Assembly (NCBI GenBank): GCA_024711325.1 | Contig: JANJTC010000005.1 | Location: 930,001 to 994,000, forward strand | Length of the DNA stretch: 64,000 nucleotides | Source of the DNA: Bacteriovoracaceae bacterium | GTDB taxonomy: Bacteria > Bdellovibrionota > Bacteriovoracia > Bacteriovoracales > Bacteriovoracaceae | Direction: 5' to 3' | In this document: in pieces, positions 25,691-34,392 of the stretch | Numbering within the stretch: position 1 is the stretch's first letter | Layout: every line of letters begins with the position of its first letter | Notes under the pieces: generated by a model | What the model saw: the letters and a program-made list of their open reading frames with translations, nothing else | The model's database searches: none | Told to the model about the DNA's origin: nothing | Translations under genes and position numbers: made by a program

Positions 25691-26202
25691 TGCAAAAAGT
25701 TATTCAGGTTTTTGATGACATGCTTGAGCGCTTTTCCCGCTGGGGACTTATTCTTTGTTTATTTGTCATCCTAAGCCTTGCTGTCCTTGGCATCTGCTTA
25801 CGATGGATTGGTTTGAGTCCGTTGTGGCTTGAACCCTTGGTCAGGCATCTGGTCTTTTTGTCGGCATTTTTAGGTGGTTCACTTGCAACCAGTAAGGGTG
25901 TGCATATTAAAGTGGATTTACTGACAAAATTGGTAGAGTCCTCATCATCAAAGTTTTTGCAATGGTTTCATCGAAATATAATATTAATGTTTTGTTTTAT
26001 AACCACACTTGTCTTGATGAAAACATCTTTTGATTTTTTTCTGGTTGAAAAAGAGTTCGGAGCTCCTGCATTTTTAAAGATTCACAGTGCTTATCTTGTC
26101 GGCATTATCCCTTTTGGAATGGGACTTATATGCCTGCGCTTTTTTAATCAATTGCTCAAGGGACTTATGACAGGGGAGAAGCGTGAGCATCATAGCTTAT
26201 AG
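25690..26202 (+). CDS. dctQ: TRAP transporter small membrane subunit, DctQ family
   Basis: A 170-residue protein with four transmembrane helices (about residues 16-38, 50-66, 93-113 and 130-152). The segment LSAFLGGSLATSKGVHIKVDLL matches the DctQ signature (GAxxAxRxxxHIxVD). It forms the small integral subunit that works with DctM to drive uptake with a sodium gradient. The start overlaps the dctP stop, and the end overlaps the dctM start by 20 bp. Confidence 0.88.
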   Translation: MQKVIQVFDDMLERFSRWGLILCLFVILSLAVLGICLRWIGLSPLWLEPLVRHLVFLSAFLGGSLATSKGVHIKVDLLTKLVESSSSKFLQWFHRNIILMFCFITTLVLMKTSFDFFLVEKEFGAPAFLKIHSAYLVGIIPFGMGLICLRFFNQLLKGLMTGEKREHHSL

Positions 26203-27448
26203 TGCAATACTGTTGTTTGCTCTCATGGGGACTCCCATCTTTGCGGTAATGTCAGCACTGGCATTAACGGCTTTTTATTTTAGTGGGATTGAGTTATCTG
26301 CCGTGGCAGTTGAGATTTACCGGTTGGCCTCCGCTCCAACGATATTAACTATTCCACTTTTTACTTTTGCTGGTTATGTGCTGGCAGAATCCAAGGCCCC
26401 TGTCAGGCTACTGAGATTATCCCAGGCCATACTAGGCTGGATGCCAGGTGGAGTGGCAATAGTATGTTTATTTATTTGCGCATTTTTCACTGCTTTTACA
26501 GGTGCCTCCGGTGTCACGATTATTGCTTTAGGCGGTTTGCTGTATCCCATTTTACTTCAAGAGGGATATACAGAAAAATTCTCTTTAGGTCTTGTCACGA
26601 CTTGCGGTTCTTTGGGGCTGCTCTTTCCACCGAGCCTTCCCATTATCCTTTACGGCATTATTGCCAGAGTGGATATTGACCAACTATTTTTAGCGGGGCT
26701 GGTTCCTGGCCTCATCCTGATAAGTATTTTGGGTCTATATGCCATGTTCAAATCAAAAGGGATTAAACAAACGCGCCATCAATTTTCCTGGAGGGAATTG
26801 AAAGGGGCCACATGGGAGGCGCGTTTTGAAGTTCCTTTGCCGATATTTGTTCTGGGGGGCATCTATGGAGGTTATGTAACTGCCACTGAAGCTGCGGCAC
26901 TTTCGGCCTTTTATGTTCTGGTCATGAACTGCTTTTTTACCAAAGATCTATCCCTGACTAAGGACATACCGAAAGTCATTACCGATTCTTTAACTCTGGT
27001 AGGCGCCATCTTACTTATCCTTTGTTGTGCCATGGGATTAACCAATTATCTAGTGGATGAAGAAATCCCGATGAAAATCCTCGAGCACATGAGAAGCTTT
27101 ATCACTGATAAATATCTCTTCTTATTAGTACTTAATGTCTTTTTGTTAATTGTGGGCTGTTTGATGGACATTTTTAGCGCCATCATCGTGGTGGTTCCTC
27201 TGATTTTACCTATTGCTGAGCAATTTGGAGTGAATCCTTTGCATTTAGCGATTGTGTTCCTGACAAACCTTGAAATCGGCTACATTACTCCTCCAGTAGG
27301 GATAAATTTGTTTATAAGCTCCTTCCGTTTCAATAAACCAGTCATTGAATTGTATAAGGTCAGCATTCCTTACTTGATTCTCATGCTATTTGCGCTCATT
27401 ATAATTACATATATTCCATGGTTAACATTATTTTGGTTCAACTCTTAG
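26183..27448 (+). CDS. dctM: TRAP transporter large membrane subunit, DctM family
   Basis: A 421-residue polytopic protein with about 11-12 helices, the sodium-driven translocating subunit. Typical segments are ALMGTPIFAVMSALAL, LTIPLFTFAGYVLAES, FFTAFTGASGVTIIALGGLLYPIL, FPPSLPIILYGII, and the C-terminal FLTNLEIGYITPPVGINLFI. The start is a GTG with GGGGAGAAGC upstream, inside the end of dctQ. The 3' end overlaps the next gene by 31 bp. Confidence 0.93.
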   Translation: MSIIAYSAILLFALMGTPIFAVMSALALTAFYFSGIELSAVAVEIYRLASAPTILTIPLFTFAGYVLAESKAPVRLLRLSQAILGWMPGGVAIVCLFICAFFTAFTGASGVTIIALGGLLYPILLQEGYTEKFSLGLVTTCGSLGLLFPPSLPIILYGIIARVDIDQLFLAGLVPGLILISILGLYAMFKSKGIKQTRHQFSWRELKGATWEARFEVPLPIFVLGGIYGGYVTATEAAALSAFYVLVMNCFFTKDLSLTKDIPKVITDSLTLVGAILLILCCAMGLTNYLVDEEIPMKILEHMRSFITDKYLFLLVLNVFLLIVGCLMDIFSAIIVVVPLILPIAEQFGVNPLHLAIVFLTNLEIGYITPPVGINLFISSFRFNKPVIELYKVSIPYLILMLFALIIITYIPWLTLFWFNS

Positions 27449-28971
27449 TCTTACTCATTAGTTTTGGTGTTTACGCCAAGGTGGATAGAATTCACCTCGA
27501 GGGCTATTTGGGTGAAAAAAAGCTGGATTCCTACTCCGAGCGATATCAGCCTTTAGTTTTTCAGGATATTTACCAGGGGAAAATATCTTTCGAGGATGAA
27601 ATCTTCTTTCAGAATTTCTTTCAACCTTACCTCTTTCAGAAAGAAAGTGATTACTCTTTCTTTCTGCGTTCAGAATTAAACGGCGGCATGATCTGTTCCA
27701 ATGAACTTTTAAGTGAGCATTTTGATGATATTCGTTTTTCCTATCGGTTGATTACCTTAAGCTATCTGCTGGAAGGTCAATGGCATCTTAAACTGATGTC
27801 AGATCATTTAGGTTTGAAAAATGGCTGTAAGTTTGATTTCAACCAATGGATTAAGTCTTGTCATCCCAAATCTTCTGAGATGAAAAAATTCATAGGGCGT
27901 CTCGAGCAGTATTCACCCCGCTATGATGAAACTCTGCCTAATAAGTATAAAAAAGCTGACTGGTGGAAAGAATACTCAACCAGTAATTATAAATGGTACT
28001 CACATTATCGTCTCCAGACTCAATGCCGAGGCAGATGCAGTGAAGATTCCATTCCTCAAAACTTCAAGCAAGTTTGTGAAAATGACCAGAAGATCATGAA
28101 TCTCATTTGTTCTGAAATGGATGAGATCTATGGGCTTTCCATGAATCGAGATGCTTACTATCTGCTTGGACTTTCAAATATCATCAACACCTATAATAAA
28201 AAAGGTGAAGCGATGGGGTGCCTGCGCCGTTTCTCTGAGGTTATGTCTCACAAAGAGGTTCGATACGATGTCCTGGGCCAATTGTTCCCTTCGCTACAGA
28301 CCTATCTTCGCCAGAAATATCAGGAACGTTTTTTACAAGGACGGGTTTTCTTTTTTGGTTCAGGCAAAGAATTTGAAGACAAGGGCCTTTCTAATCTTTA
28401 TGTAAAAGAGCAGCCAATAAAAATTGAGAAAGCAATTGAAGAACCTAAGATTGTGGCCAAGGAACCTTCAGCACCCAAAGTGGTTAAGACTCCTGTTAAG
28501 AAGCCTACTCCGGTTATAATTGCTGAAGCTCCCAAAAAAGAACCGGTCAAAGAGATCACCAGGCCAGTTAAGAGTGCTTTTCTTCAGGCAGCTGAGTTAC
28601 GACAGACAGATAATCTTGACCGGGTAGAAGTGGATATGCTGAAGCTGAAGTACGATTATGTCTTTAGCTTAAATATGATTAACACTTTGTCAGAGCGACT
28701 CAAAACTTTCATGACCCGAGAGGCCCTGGTCGAGATGATGAGTTACGATAAACTAGGAACCAAGGAAGGCCCAGTGCCTTTAATGTTTTTAAAGTACATG
28801 ATTGATATGCAGGAACATCATGGATTATGGAATATTATTTCTGTTCTAGGAGATAAGTTTTACGTTTCAAATGAAATAGATGCTTCATTTACTCCCGCCC
28901 CAGAGTTCATTCAACTTGCAAATAACGAGGCCACTGGCAGACAGTGGCAAATCATTATTCTAAAACCCTAA
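27418..28971 (+). CDS. Exported protein of unknown function, end of the TRAP operon
   Basis: A 517-residue protein with a signal peptide (IILVQLLVLLISFGVYA before Lys). Residues about 20-330 form a Cys-containing helical region (QTQCRGRCSED, NLICSEMDE, CLRRFSEVMS). About 340-390 is a Lys/Pro/Ala-rich linker (KEPSAPKVVKTPVKKPTP), and a compact C-terminal domain of about 130 residues follows. I do not recognise it. It starts inside dctM (31-bp overlap), so it belongs to the operon and may be an accessory to the transporter, but a merely co-transcribed gene is equally possible. No clear ribosome site is visible before the ATG. Confidence 0.65.
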   Translation: MVNIILVQLLVLLISFGVYAKVDRIHLEGYLGEKKLDSYSERYQPLVFQDIYQGKISFEDEIFFQNFFQPYLFQKESDYSFFLRSELNGGMICSNELLSEHFDDIRFSYRLITLSYLLEGQWHLKLMSDHLGLKNGCKFDFNQWIKSCHPKSSEMKKFIGRLEQYSPRYDETLPNKYKKADWWKEYSTSNYKWYSHYRLQTQCRGRCSEDSIPQNFKQVCENDQKIMNLICSEMDEIYGLSMNRDAYYLLGLSNIINTYNKKGEAMGCLRRFSEVMSHKEVRYDVLGQLFPSLQTYLRQKYQERFLQGRVFFFGSGKEFEDKGLSNLYVKEQPIKIEKAIEEPKIVAKEPSAPKVVKTPVKKPTPVIIAEAPKKEPVKEITRPVKSAFLQAAELRQTDNLDRVEVDMLKLKYDYVFSLNMINTLSERLKTFMTREALVEMMSYDKLGTKEGPVPLMFLKYMIDMQEHHGLWNIISVLGDKFYVSNEIDASFTPAPEFIQLANNEATGRQWQIIILKP

Positions 28972-28978
28972 ACGATCC

Positions 28979-29641
28979 TCAATTGCCAGGGAACCAGCCC
29001 ACTTTAATGACATGAGCTCCGGAAGACAAAGCCGCAGTGAGTCCCACATGAGAATCTTCAAAAATAATAATTTCTGTTTTATCCAAACCTGATACATCCA
29101 TGGCCTTAAGATATGGCCAGGGATCAGGCTTGTGGGCCGGGCAGTCATCTCTGGTTAAAATAAGCTGGAACATCTCGGCGAGGCCACTGATTCGCAGTAA
29201 TTCTTCAGTAATAATTTTTTCACTGGAAGTCACCAGCGCTAAATAAAGACCTTCGGACTCGGCTGCTTGAAGTAGTTTCAATGTTTCTGTTGGGAAATAT
29301 TCCGAAGCCTCGACCTTTCTTAAGATCTCAATCAGATTGGAATTTTTTTCATCGACAAAATCTTTAACTGTCCAATGCCTGGGAACTCCTTCCCAATCTT
29401 TAATGATATCAAAAACCAGATGATCGGCCTTACCCATCATGAGTTCATGAACCGTTTCGGCAGAATGTGGCGGCCTGATGTTGTATCTGCCCGCAATCAT
29501 CAGCAATGCATCTGCGTGATAAGACTCCGTGTTGAATAGAGTTCCATCCATATCAAAAAAAAGGGCCCTAAGGCCGGGATAGGCCGACTTAAGTTCAAAT
29601 AGGGTGGGAACTTTATCAAAAGTGATTGGTGTGGGTTTCAT
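28979..29641 (-). CDS. HAD-superfamily phosphatase (beta-phosphoglucomutase-like)
   Basis: A 220-residue cytoplasmic hydrolase. Motif I is LFFDMDGTLFNTE (nucleophile Asp30, Asp32), a helical cap follows at about 45-105, motif II is LALVTSSEK, and motif IV is KPDPWPYLKA...IIIFEDSHVGLTAA with the conserved Asp. This architecture is shared by beta-phosphoglucomutases, phosphoglycolate and sugar phosphatases, so the substrate is open. It is convergent with the preceding gene, 7 bp apart. Confidence 0.88.
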   Translation of the reverse strand: MKPTPITFDKVPTLFELKSAYPGLRALFFDMDGTLFNTESYHADALLMIAGRYNIRPPHSAETVHELMMGKADHLVFDIIKDWEGVPRHWTVKDFVDEKNSNLIEILRKVEASEYFPTETLKLLQAAESEGLYLALVTSSEKIITEELLRISGLAEMFQLILTRDDCPAHKPDPWPYLKAMDVSGLDKTEIIIFEDSHVGLTAALSSGAHVIKVGWFPGN

Positions 29642-29755
29642 AAAAAGATTTTAACGGGATTTTTCCCCTTTATCCAGCATTTGCTGCGCAGTGTATGCGT
29701 GGCCAGAAGGCCTGTCATGGGGTAAATAGATAAGATTCAACACTAGGAAATTATT

Positions 29756-31486
29756 ATGAATGAACCTGAGGTCAAAAAAGATCTATTAAGCCAGCTATTA
29801 TATGAATCCCAGGCCTATAAGAAGTTTGAGGATATTGAAAAACTTGTTGATTCTGGAATGGATTTATCCATGATCCCGATTCAACCACTTTATGTCTCCC
29901 TTCAGACAACCGCTAGTGATCAGATCGCAATGATTCTCCCTAAGCTTTCACCAGAACAAAGGCAGGCCCTAAGAGATATTGATCTTTGGCAAAAAGACAT
30001 CATCGATCCTGATTCGGCCTTTCATTGGCTTGAAATTTATTCAAAGTGTCCTGATGAAAATGTGATTTTGGAATACGTGAAGAGTGAAGACTTTCTTCTA
30101 ACTATTAAAAATCAGTTCACCGTGCAGACTTTTGATGCTGAAGATCCAATGTATCCTGAAGGTAATAACTATTTCTTAACGGAAGATAACCAGCTTTTGA
30201 TTGAATATCCTGAAGACTTCACAATGGTTCAGGAATTAAAAGAAATGATTCGTCGACTCTATGCTGATATCGGAGTTGAATACGCTTATGCCTTCTTGTT
30301 TAAAATGGTGGTGGATTCATACCAGATCATGGAAGAAGAAGTTTATCATCAGAAGAAAGAGCGATTGCGGGATTTTGGTTTTGTGGATTACTACGACGCC
30401 CTCGAGTACAATAGTCCTTTTTTAAAAGAGTCTCAGTTGAACGACTTTATTAAAAATAAGAAGGGCCAGACTGGGGACCTTGATGCCTTGTCTCAAAATC
30501 AATGTCTGCATGCCTCATCACTTGTGCCTTACCAGTCAGGAATGGATGGACTAAAAGATGCCTTAAGCAAAGTTGCCAGTGAAAAACGTCAGCAATTTCT
30601 GCATTTTAACTTTGTCCGTCTGGTAAATGCCAGAATGACTTTAGATAATGCGCTTAAGCACGGCTCACTTGCTATGAATAAAGTCGGAAACCAAACCCGG
30701 CAATGCCTGGAACTTGGTTTTGAATACATCAGCGATTTAATTGAGCCTTCTAAGAGAGATTCAATCTTTGAATTGTTTGATTTTGTAGACTTGTATAAAG
30801 CTGGTCATAGCCTTATTGAGATTAACAAACGAAAGATCAAAAAAGCCCTGGCACAAACACCATTTGAAAAAGATGACTTCGGGTATTTCCTTGGAATGTA
30901 CTGGAATGCTTTTCTTGAAAATTCACACGAAGAGGTTTCTAAATATAAATTTGATGGTAGCTCCAAGCCTCTCGAAATCAGGGATTTGCAGTCTTATCAT
31001 TTATGGATTGAGGCCACTGAAACTTTTACAATCGCTCTACCTTTCATTCAAATCTTCTTTGTAAGCCTTGAAAAGTTGAAGTCAGAAGGTAAGCTCAACG
31101 ATCAATTTTATCTGAACTATGAAGTGGATAATATTGATTTTGAATCAATTATGATTTCAAGCTTTATTAATTTTGTAGGTGGTTATTACCAGGAATCTAC
31201 TGCCGGTAAAATGGGTGTTACCATTTCCGAGCTAAAGAATTTCTACCACCTTTTCTTTAAGAAAAACGGTGAAGAGTATCTCATTAAAGGTGAAGAAGAT
31301 CCGATCTTACGGGAGAAAACATCCCATTTTATCAAAAAATTTGGGCTGGAGCTGATTCCACGCTTTGATAAGTATCTTTATCAAATTATGCTTGAACAGC
31401 TTAATGGTTATGAGATTGACGGGATGACTGAAGAGGATTTTCGTCACATCGGTGGGCCAATTCTTCTGAATTATTCAAATAACTAA
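29756..31486 (+). CDS. Large cytoplasmic protein, probable DUF6178 family
   Basis: A 576-residue protein without signal peptide or membrane helix. The segments LPKLSPEQRQALRDIDLWQKD, then LEYVKSEDFLLTIKN and KKERLRDFGFVDYYDALEYNSPF resemble my recollection of DUF6178, a family of unknown function found mainly in deltaproteobacteria and relatives. The rest is helical with scattered acidic patches. AGGAAA lies before the ATG. It starts a cluster of unknown genes that ends in a CpaF-type ATPase; the gene ending at 31483 is convergent and overlaps its 3' end by 4 bp. Confidence 0.6.
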   Translation: MNEPEVKKDLLSQLLYESQAYKKFEDIEKLVDSGMDLSMIPIQPLYVSLQTTASDQIAMILPKLSPEQRQALRDIDLWQKDIIDPDSAFHWLEIYSKCPDENVILEYVKSEDFLLTIKNQFTVQTFDAEDPMYPEGNNYFLTEDNQLLIEYPEDFTMVQELKEMIRRLYADIGVEYAYAFLFKMVVDSYQIMEEEVYHQKKERLRDFGFVDYYDALEYNSPFLKESQLNDFIKNKKGQTGDLDALSQNQCLHASSLVPYQSGMDGLKDALSKVASEKRQQFLHFNFVRLVNARMTLDNALKHGSLAMNKVGNQTRQCLELGFEYISDLIEPSKRDSIFELFDFVDLYKAGHSLIEINKRKIKKALAQTPFEKDDFGYFLGMYWNAFLENSHEEVSKYKFDGSSKPLEIRDLQSYHLWIEATETFTIALPFIQIFFVSLEKLKSEGKLNDQFYLNYEVDNIDFESIMISSFINFVGGYYQESTAGKMGVTISELKNFYHLFFKKNGEEYLIKGEEDPILREKTSHFIKKFGLELIPRFDKYLYQIMLEQLNGYEIDGMTEEDFRHIGGPILLNYSNN

Positions 31487-31863
31487 ATTTTGGGTGGCCC
31501 AAAAAAAGAATCAAAAATTTCATGCAAGGATTTTCGATAAGGGGAATCCTTGCTGTCACAAACTTCAAAAAGTTTTGCTCTTAACAATTCCAATTCGGCA
31601 GATTGCTCTTTTATCAATTTATCACTTTGATCAAACTTGGCCGAGAAGGGCAATTTTTCACTTAAAAGATGTTTAAGTTTAGTCAGTCTAATAGAATCAT
31701 TAGTCAAAAAAGTAAAATGTTCAAAACTGGTCTCATTTTTTTTAGAAGAACCACCAACTCCGCGTGGAAGAAAGGTCGAATCATTTGACTGGCCTTCAAT
31801 GAACTCCTCAAAACCTTTGATATCTTCAGGCCCAAGATTTTTAACCAGACGCTTCTTATCCAT
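31483..31863 (-). CDS. Hypothetical protein, 126 residues
   Basis: A soluble, charged protein with no signal peptide. The C-terminal half is a predicted coiled helix (KLIKEQSAELELLRAKLFEVCDS), ending in DSFFGPPKI. I recognise no family. It overlaps the upstream gene by 8 bp and is thus coupled to it. Both are divergent from the 229-residue gene and CpaF. Confidence 0.5.
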   Translation of the reverse strand: MDKKRLVKNLGPEDIKGFEEFIEGQSNDSTFLPRGVGGSSKKNETSFEHFTFLTNDSIRLTKLKHLLSEKLPFSAKFDQSDKLIKEQSAELELLRAKLFEVCDSKDSPYRKSLHEIFDSFFGPPKI

Positions 31864-32356
31864 TTTTAGCTCCCTTGATTAGCCGATTTAAAATGGATCG
31901 ATAAAAGCTTCTTTCTTCTTCTAGTTCAAAAATTTTCTTATGGGAATCGCCGTAATGATCTAATTCCTGCAGATTAACTGAAGTATCACTATTTTTTACT
32001 TCTTGCTGGAGAAGTTTGTTGCGACTTGCGAGGTGGGACTCTTTCACGTTCATCTTGGTTTCCCGTTGAGAAAAGAATTTTGGCAGCTCTTGCGGATTTC
32101 GGATGAGGGGAACCTTGGCAATACTTGGCTCATGATCACTTAAAATATAAATTGGGTAAGGAAATTTGAAAGAGAGATTGTGTGAAAAGAAATAATTCTC
32201 TACCAATCCAATGGTTTCTCGCTGAAGATCCATGTCCAGGCCCTTAAGGTTAAGAACTACGGGATGCTTAAGATTCATGTCAGGATTCAAAAGATTGTTC
32301 ATATCTTCGAGTGAAGCCGTTTTCACATTGATATGCTGGTAGATGGGTAAACTCAT
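31856..32356 (-). CDS. Hypothetical protein, 166 residues, with C-terminal coiled region
   Basis: The first 75 residues look like a STAS-like or FHA-peripheral alpha/beta fragment: HPVVLNLKGLDMDLQRETIGLVENYF resembles the 'vvldL..v..id' core of STAS anti-sigma-antagonist domains followed by a helix. That similarity is weak. The second half (about 100-160) is charged and helical (LQELDHYGDSHKKIFELEEERSFYRS). No signal peptide. It is the first gene of a two-gene unit with the 126-residue protein. Confidence 0.5.
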   Translation of the reverse strand: MSLPIYQHINVKTASLEDMNNLLNPDMNLKHPVVLNLKGLDMDLQRETIGLVENYFFSHNLSFKFPYPIYILSDHEPSIAKVPLIRNPQELPKFFSQRETKMNVKESHLASRNKLLQQEVKNSDTSVNLQELDHYGDSHKKIFELEEERSFYRSILNRLIKGAKNG

Positions 32357-32452
32357 ATCTTATTATTTGTAAAACCTTGGTGAAAGTCCACTCTCGTGAT
32401 TAAATAAAGCATGCCCAAAAAGAAAGAGAGTAGATTAATTTAGTCGGAGAAT

Positions 32453-33142
32453 ATGAAGAAGCTTCACTTACCCCATGTTGTCCTTCCGTCTGAATATGTG
32501 TCTTTACTAAAGGCCAATCTGGCCGTCGTATCAACCCCATCCCCTGTATTTGATATCATTCGACCGAATCAGGCACTCTATATGACTCTTGAGAATGTTT
32601 TTAAAGAGTTTGATGATGGAAGAGGTCTGGAGAAAACCATGATGGCCCTGGGCTGGTCTAATTTTCGGGAGCGCATGGGCAGTATCTTTATTTATAAAAA
32701 AATCCATGGCCCTTATCCATTATCCACCAGTATGGAATTGGTTGAAGAAATAAAGGAGCTTGAACAGCGTTTTGTGAATCATAGTGTTCACGGTTATTCG
32801 CGTTTATTCCTTTTGGGCTTTTATTTAAAATTGGCCAATTTTCAGATACAGCATCGTGAAAATAATCAATTTCTGGAAATCAAGATTCCGGATGAGATTG
32901 GCCCCCTGCTTAAACTCTCCCAAGGTCGTTCCGAGAAAGTTGACTGGTTAATTCTAATCCTGATGCATTTTCTTCATGGATTGGGAGATAAAATGATTAT
33001 GAATGCTTTGATCTCTGGAAAAAAATTTCAGGAACTCTATGAACTAATGCCTGAAGATTTGAGAAAGGCGATGCTTGATAACCTTCTGGCCTATGGGGCA
33101 AGTATACAAGAACCTGACATTTTTCTCTACGACAAGATATAG
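32453..33142 (+). CDS. Hypothetical protein preceding the CpaF-type ATPase
   Basis: A 229-residue soluble, helical protein. GGAG stands before the ATG. It has no signal peptide; the hydrophobic stretches around WLILILMHFLHGLGDKMIM are too mixed to be a sure membrane segment. I recognise no family. It ends 8 bp before the CpaF-type ATPase and must share its transcript, so a role with that ATPase is likely by position only. Confidence 0.58.
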   Translation: MKKLHLPHVVLPSEYVSLLKANLAVVSTPSPVFDIIRPNQALYMTLENVFKEFDDGRGLEKTMMALGWSNFRERMGSIFIYKKIHGPYPLSTSMELVEEIKELEQRFVNHSVHGYSRLFLLGFYLKLANFQIQHRENNQFLEIKIPDEIGPLLKLSQGRSEKVDWLILILMHFLHGLGDKMIMNALISGKKFQELYELMPEDLRKAMLDNLLAYGASIQEPDIFLYDKI

Positions 33143-33150
33143 GAATAGTA

Positions 33151-34182
33151 ATGGCAAAAAATAGAATGAATGACTTAATTGATGAGCTGGCAAAAAAATC
33201 CGGAATCTCGGAATTGATCATTAATAATAATGATAATGTCTATGTGGAGAAAGACAGTGAAATGATCCGCATTGATGCCAAGTTTAGTGATGAAGAAATA
33301 AATGATTTTTGCCAAAGCATAGCCAGTTATAATCGAAAACCTTTTGATGCAAACTATCCAATCCTGGATGGAAATCTTCCTGATGGAAGCCGGATTAATC
33401 TGATTCATAAGGATTATACCGGCACTTGTCATGGGATTACGATCCGACGCTATCAGAAAAGTATTAAGACATTCGATGCTTCACCTGGAATTTTCGGTCT
33501 GTCAGAGAACTGGATGCACTTTTTAAAAATATTAGTTAAATCAAGGATGAATATTGTTGTCTCAGGAGGGACAGGAGTAGGAAAGACCACTTTTCTTAAT
33601 CTTCTGTTGCAGGAAATTCCTCCAAAAGAAAGAATCATTACAATTGAAGATACCCGGGAACTTCAATTTAATCTTCCGAACGTGGTGAGACTTGAAGCGC
33701 GTCCCCCGGTTTCTGAACTCAAAGGTCTGATGGTCCGTGATCTATTGAAAAACACATTACGAATGAGACCTGATCGGATAATCGTCGGTGAATGTCGTGG
33801 GGGAGAAGTCTTTGATCTTCTTCAGGCCATGAACACCGGACATGAAGGATCTATGACTAGTATTCATGCTAATTCTCCGGGTGAATGCCTCTTACGTCTG
33901 GAAAACCTTTATCTCTTATCTGGCTATGATCTGCCTTTAAAAGCACTTCGTTATCAAATTTCAAATGCAGTGGATTTTATTATTCAAATCCGACGGGACA
34001 AAAACGGAAAAAGAGTCGTCCATCAAATAACTGAACTTAATCACATGGAAGGTGACAGGATCCTTATGCAGGATATTGGAATTTTCAAAGATGATGATAT
34101 TAAGTTTACGGGTCTGGTCCCTTCTAAAATGGCCAAGTTGAATAAGGCCGGATTATCCAAAGACTTTTTTTTAGGCACATAA
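33151..34182 (+). CDS. CpaF/TadA-type secretion ATPase
   Basis: A 343-residue hexameric-type P-loop ATPase of the CpaF/VirB11 branch. Walker A is SGGTGVGKTTF (about 138-148), the Asp box is IITIEDTRELQ, Walker B is DRIIVGECRGGEVFDLLQAMNTGH, and the His box is SMTSIHANSPGECL. The N-terminal domain (LIINNNDNVYVEKD) is short. CpaF proteins power Tad pili with TadB/TadC membrane partners, but none are nearby, nor are pilins. AGGAA precedes the ATG. A strong terminator follows. It may act with the upstream unknown protein in an uncharacterised machine, or with Tad genes elsewhere. Confidence 0.9.
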   Translation: MAKNRMNDLIDELAKKSGISELIINNNDNVYVEKDSEMIRIDAKFSDEEINDFCQSIASYNRKPFDANYPILDGNLPDGSRINLIHKDYTGTCHGITIRRYQKSIKTFDASPGIFGLSENWMHFLKILVKSRMNIVVSGGTGVGKTTFLNLLLQEIPPKERIITIEDTRELQFNLPNVVRLEARPPVSELKGLMVRDLLKNTLRMRPDRIIVGECRGGEVFDLLQAMNTGHEGSMTSIHANSPGECLLRLENLYLLSGYDLPLKALRYQISNAVDFIIQIRRDKNGKRVVHQITELNHMEGDRILMQDIGIFKDDDIKFTGLVPSKMAKLNKAGLSKDFFLGT

Positions 34183-34187
34183 AAAGA

Positions 34188-34216
34188 GAAGGGCCCAAAA
34201 GGGCCCTTCATTTTTT
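34188..34216 (+). terminator. Intrinsic terminator, probably bidirectional
   Basis: GAAGGGCCC (34188-34196) and GGGCCCTTC (34201-34209) pair perfectly around AAAA and are followed by A then six T. It ends the CpaF transcript and, with an A run on the other side, can also end the minus-strand lipoprotein gene whose stop overlaps it. Confidence 0.9.
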
Positions 34217-34340
34217 AGTATGGTCTGGTCATTGTTGTAAATTTTTTGTCTTCTTCTTTATCTTTACTGTCTCCGCCTCCGCAGGCGAAAGCTCCAATTG
34301 AAAAAACACAAACAAACAGGGCCAAAAGAATTTTATTCAT
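34215..34340 (-). CDS. Small lipoprotein, 41 residues
   Basis: A short gene: start ATG at 34340-34338, stop TAA at 34217-34215. The peptide has a lipoprotein signal of 19 residues (NKILLALFVCVFSIGAF core), lipobox AFAC with Cys20, then GGGDSKDKEEDKKF and the end TMTRPY. The mature part is only 22 residues, Asp/Lys-rich. GGAGG stands five bases before the ATG, a near-ideal ribosome site, which is strong support for a real gene. It lies just downstream of hemE on the same strand, 52 bp away. The function is unknown; small lipoproteins of this kind often go unannotated. Confidence 0.72.
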   Translation of the reverse strand: MNKILLALFVCVFSIGAFACGGGDSKDKEEDKKFTTMTRPY

Positions 34341-34392
34341 ACGTACCTCCGTAGCGTTGTTTTATTATAATCTATATTCAAGGAAACAATGT

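Noticed and set aside
33151-34182. CpaF-type ATPase as a second GspE of the T2SS
   Set aside because: It lacks the tetracysteine zinc region and N1/N2 domains, has the CpaF/VirB11 pattern, and the gsp operon already contains its own GspE.
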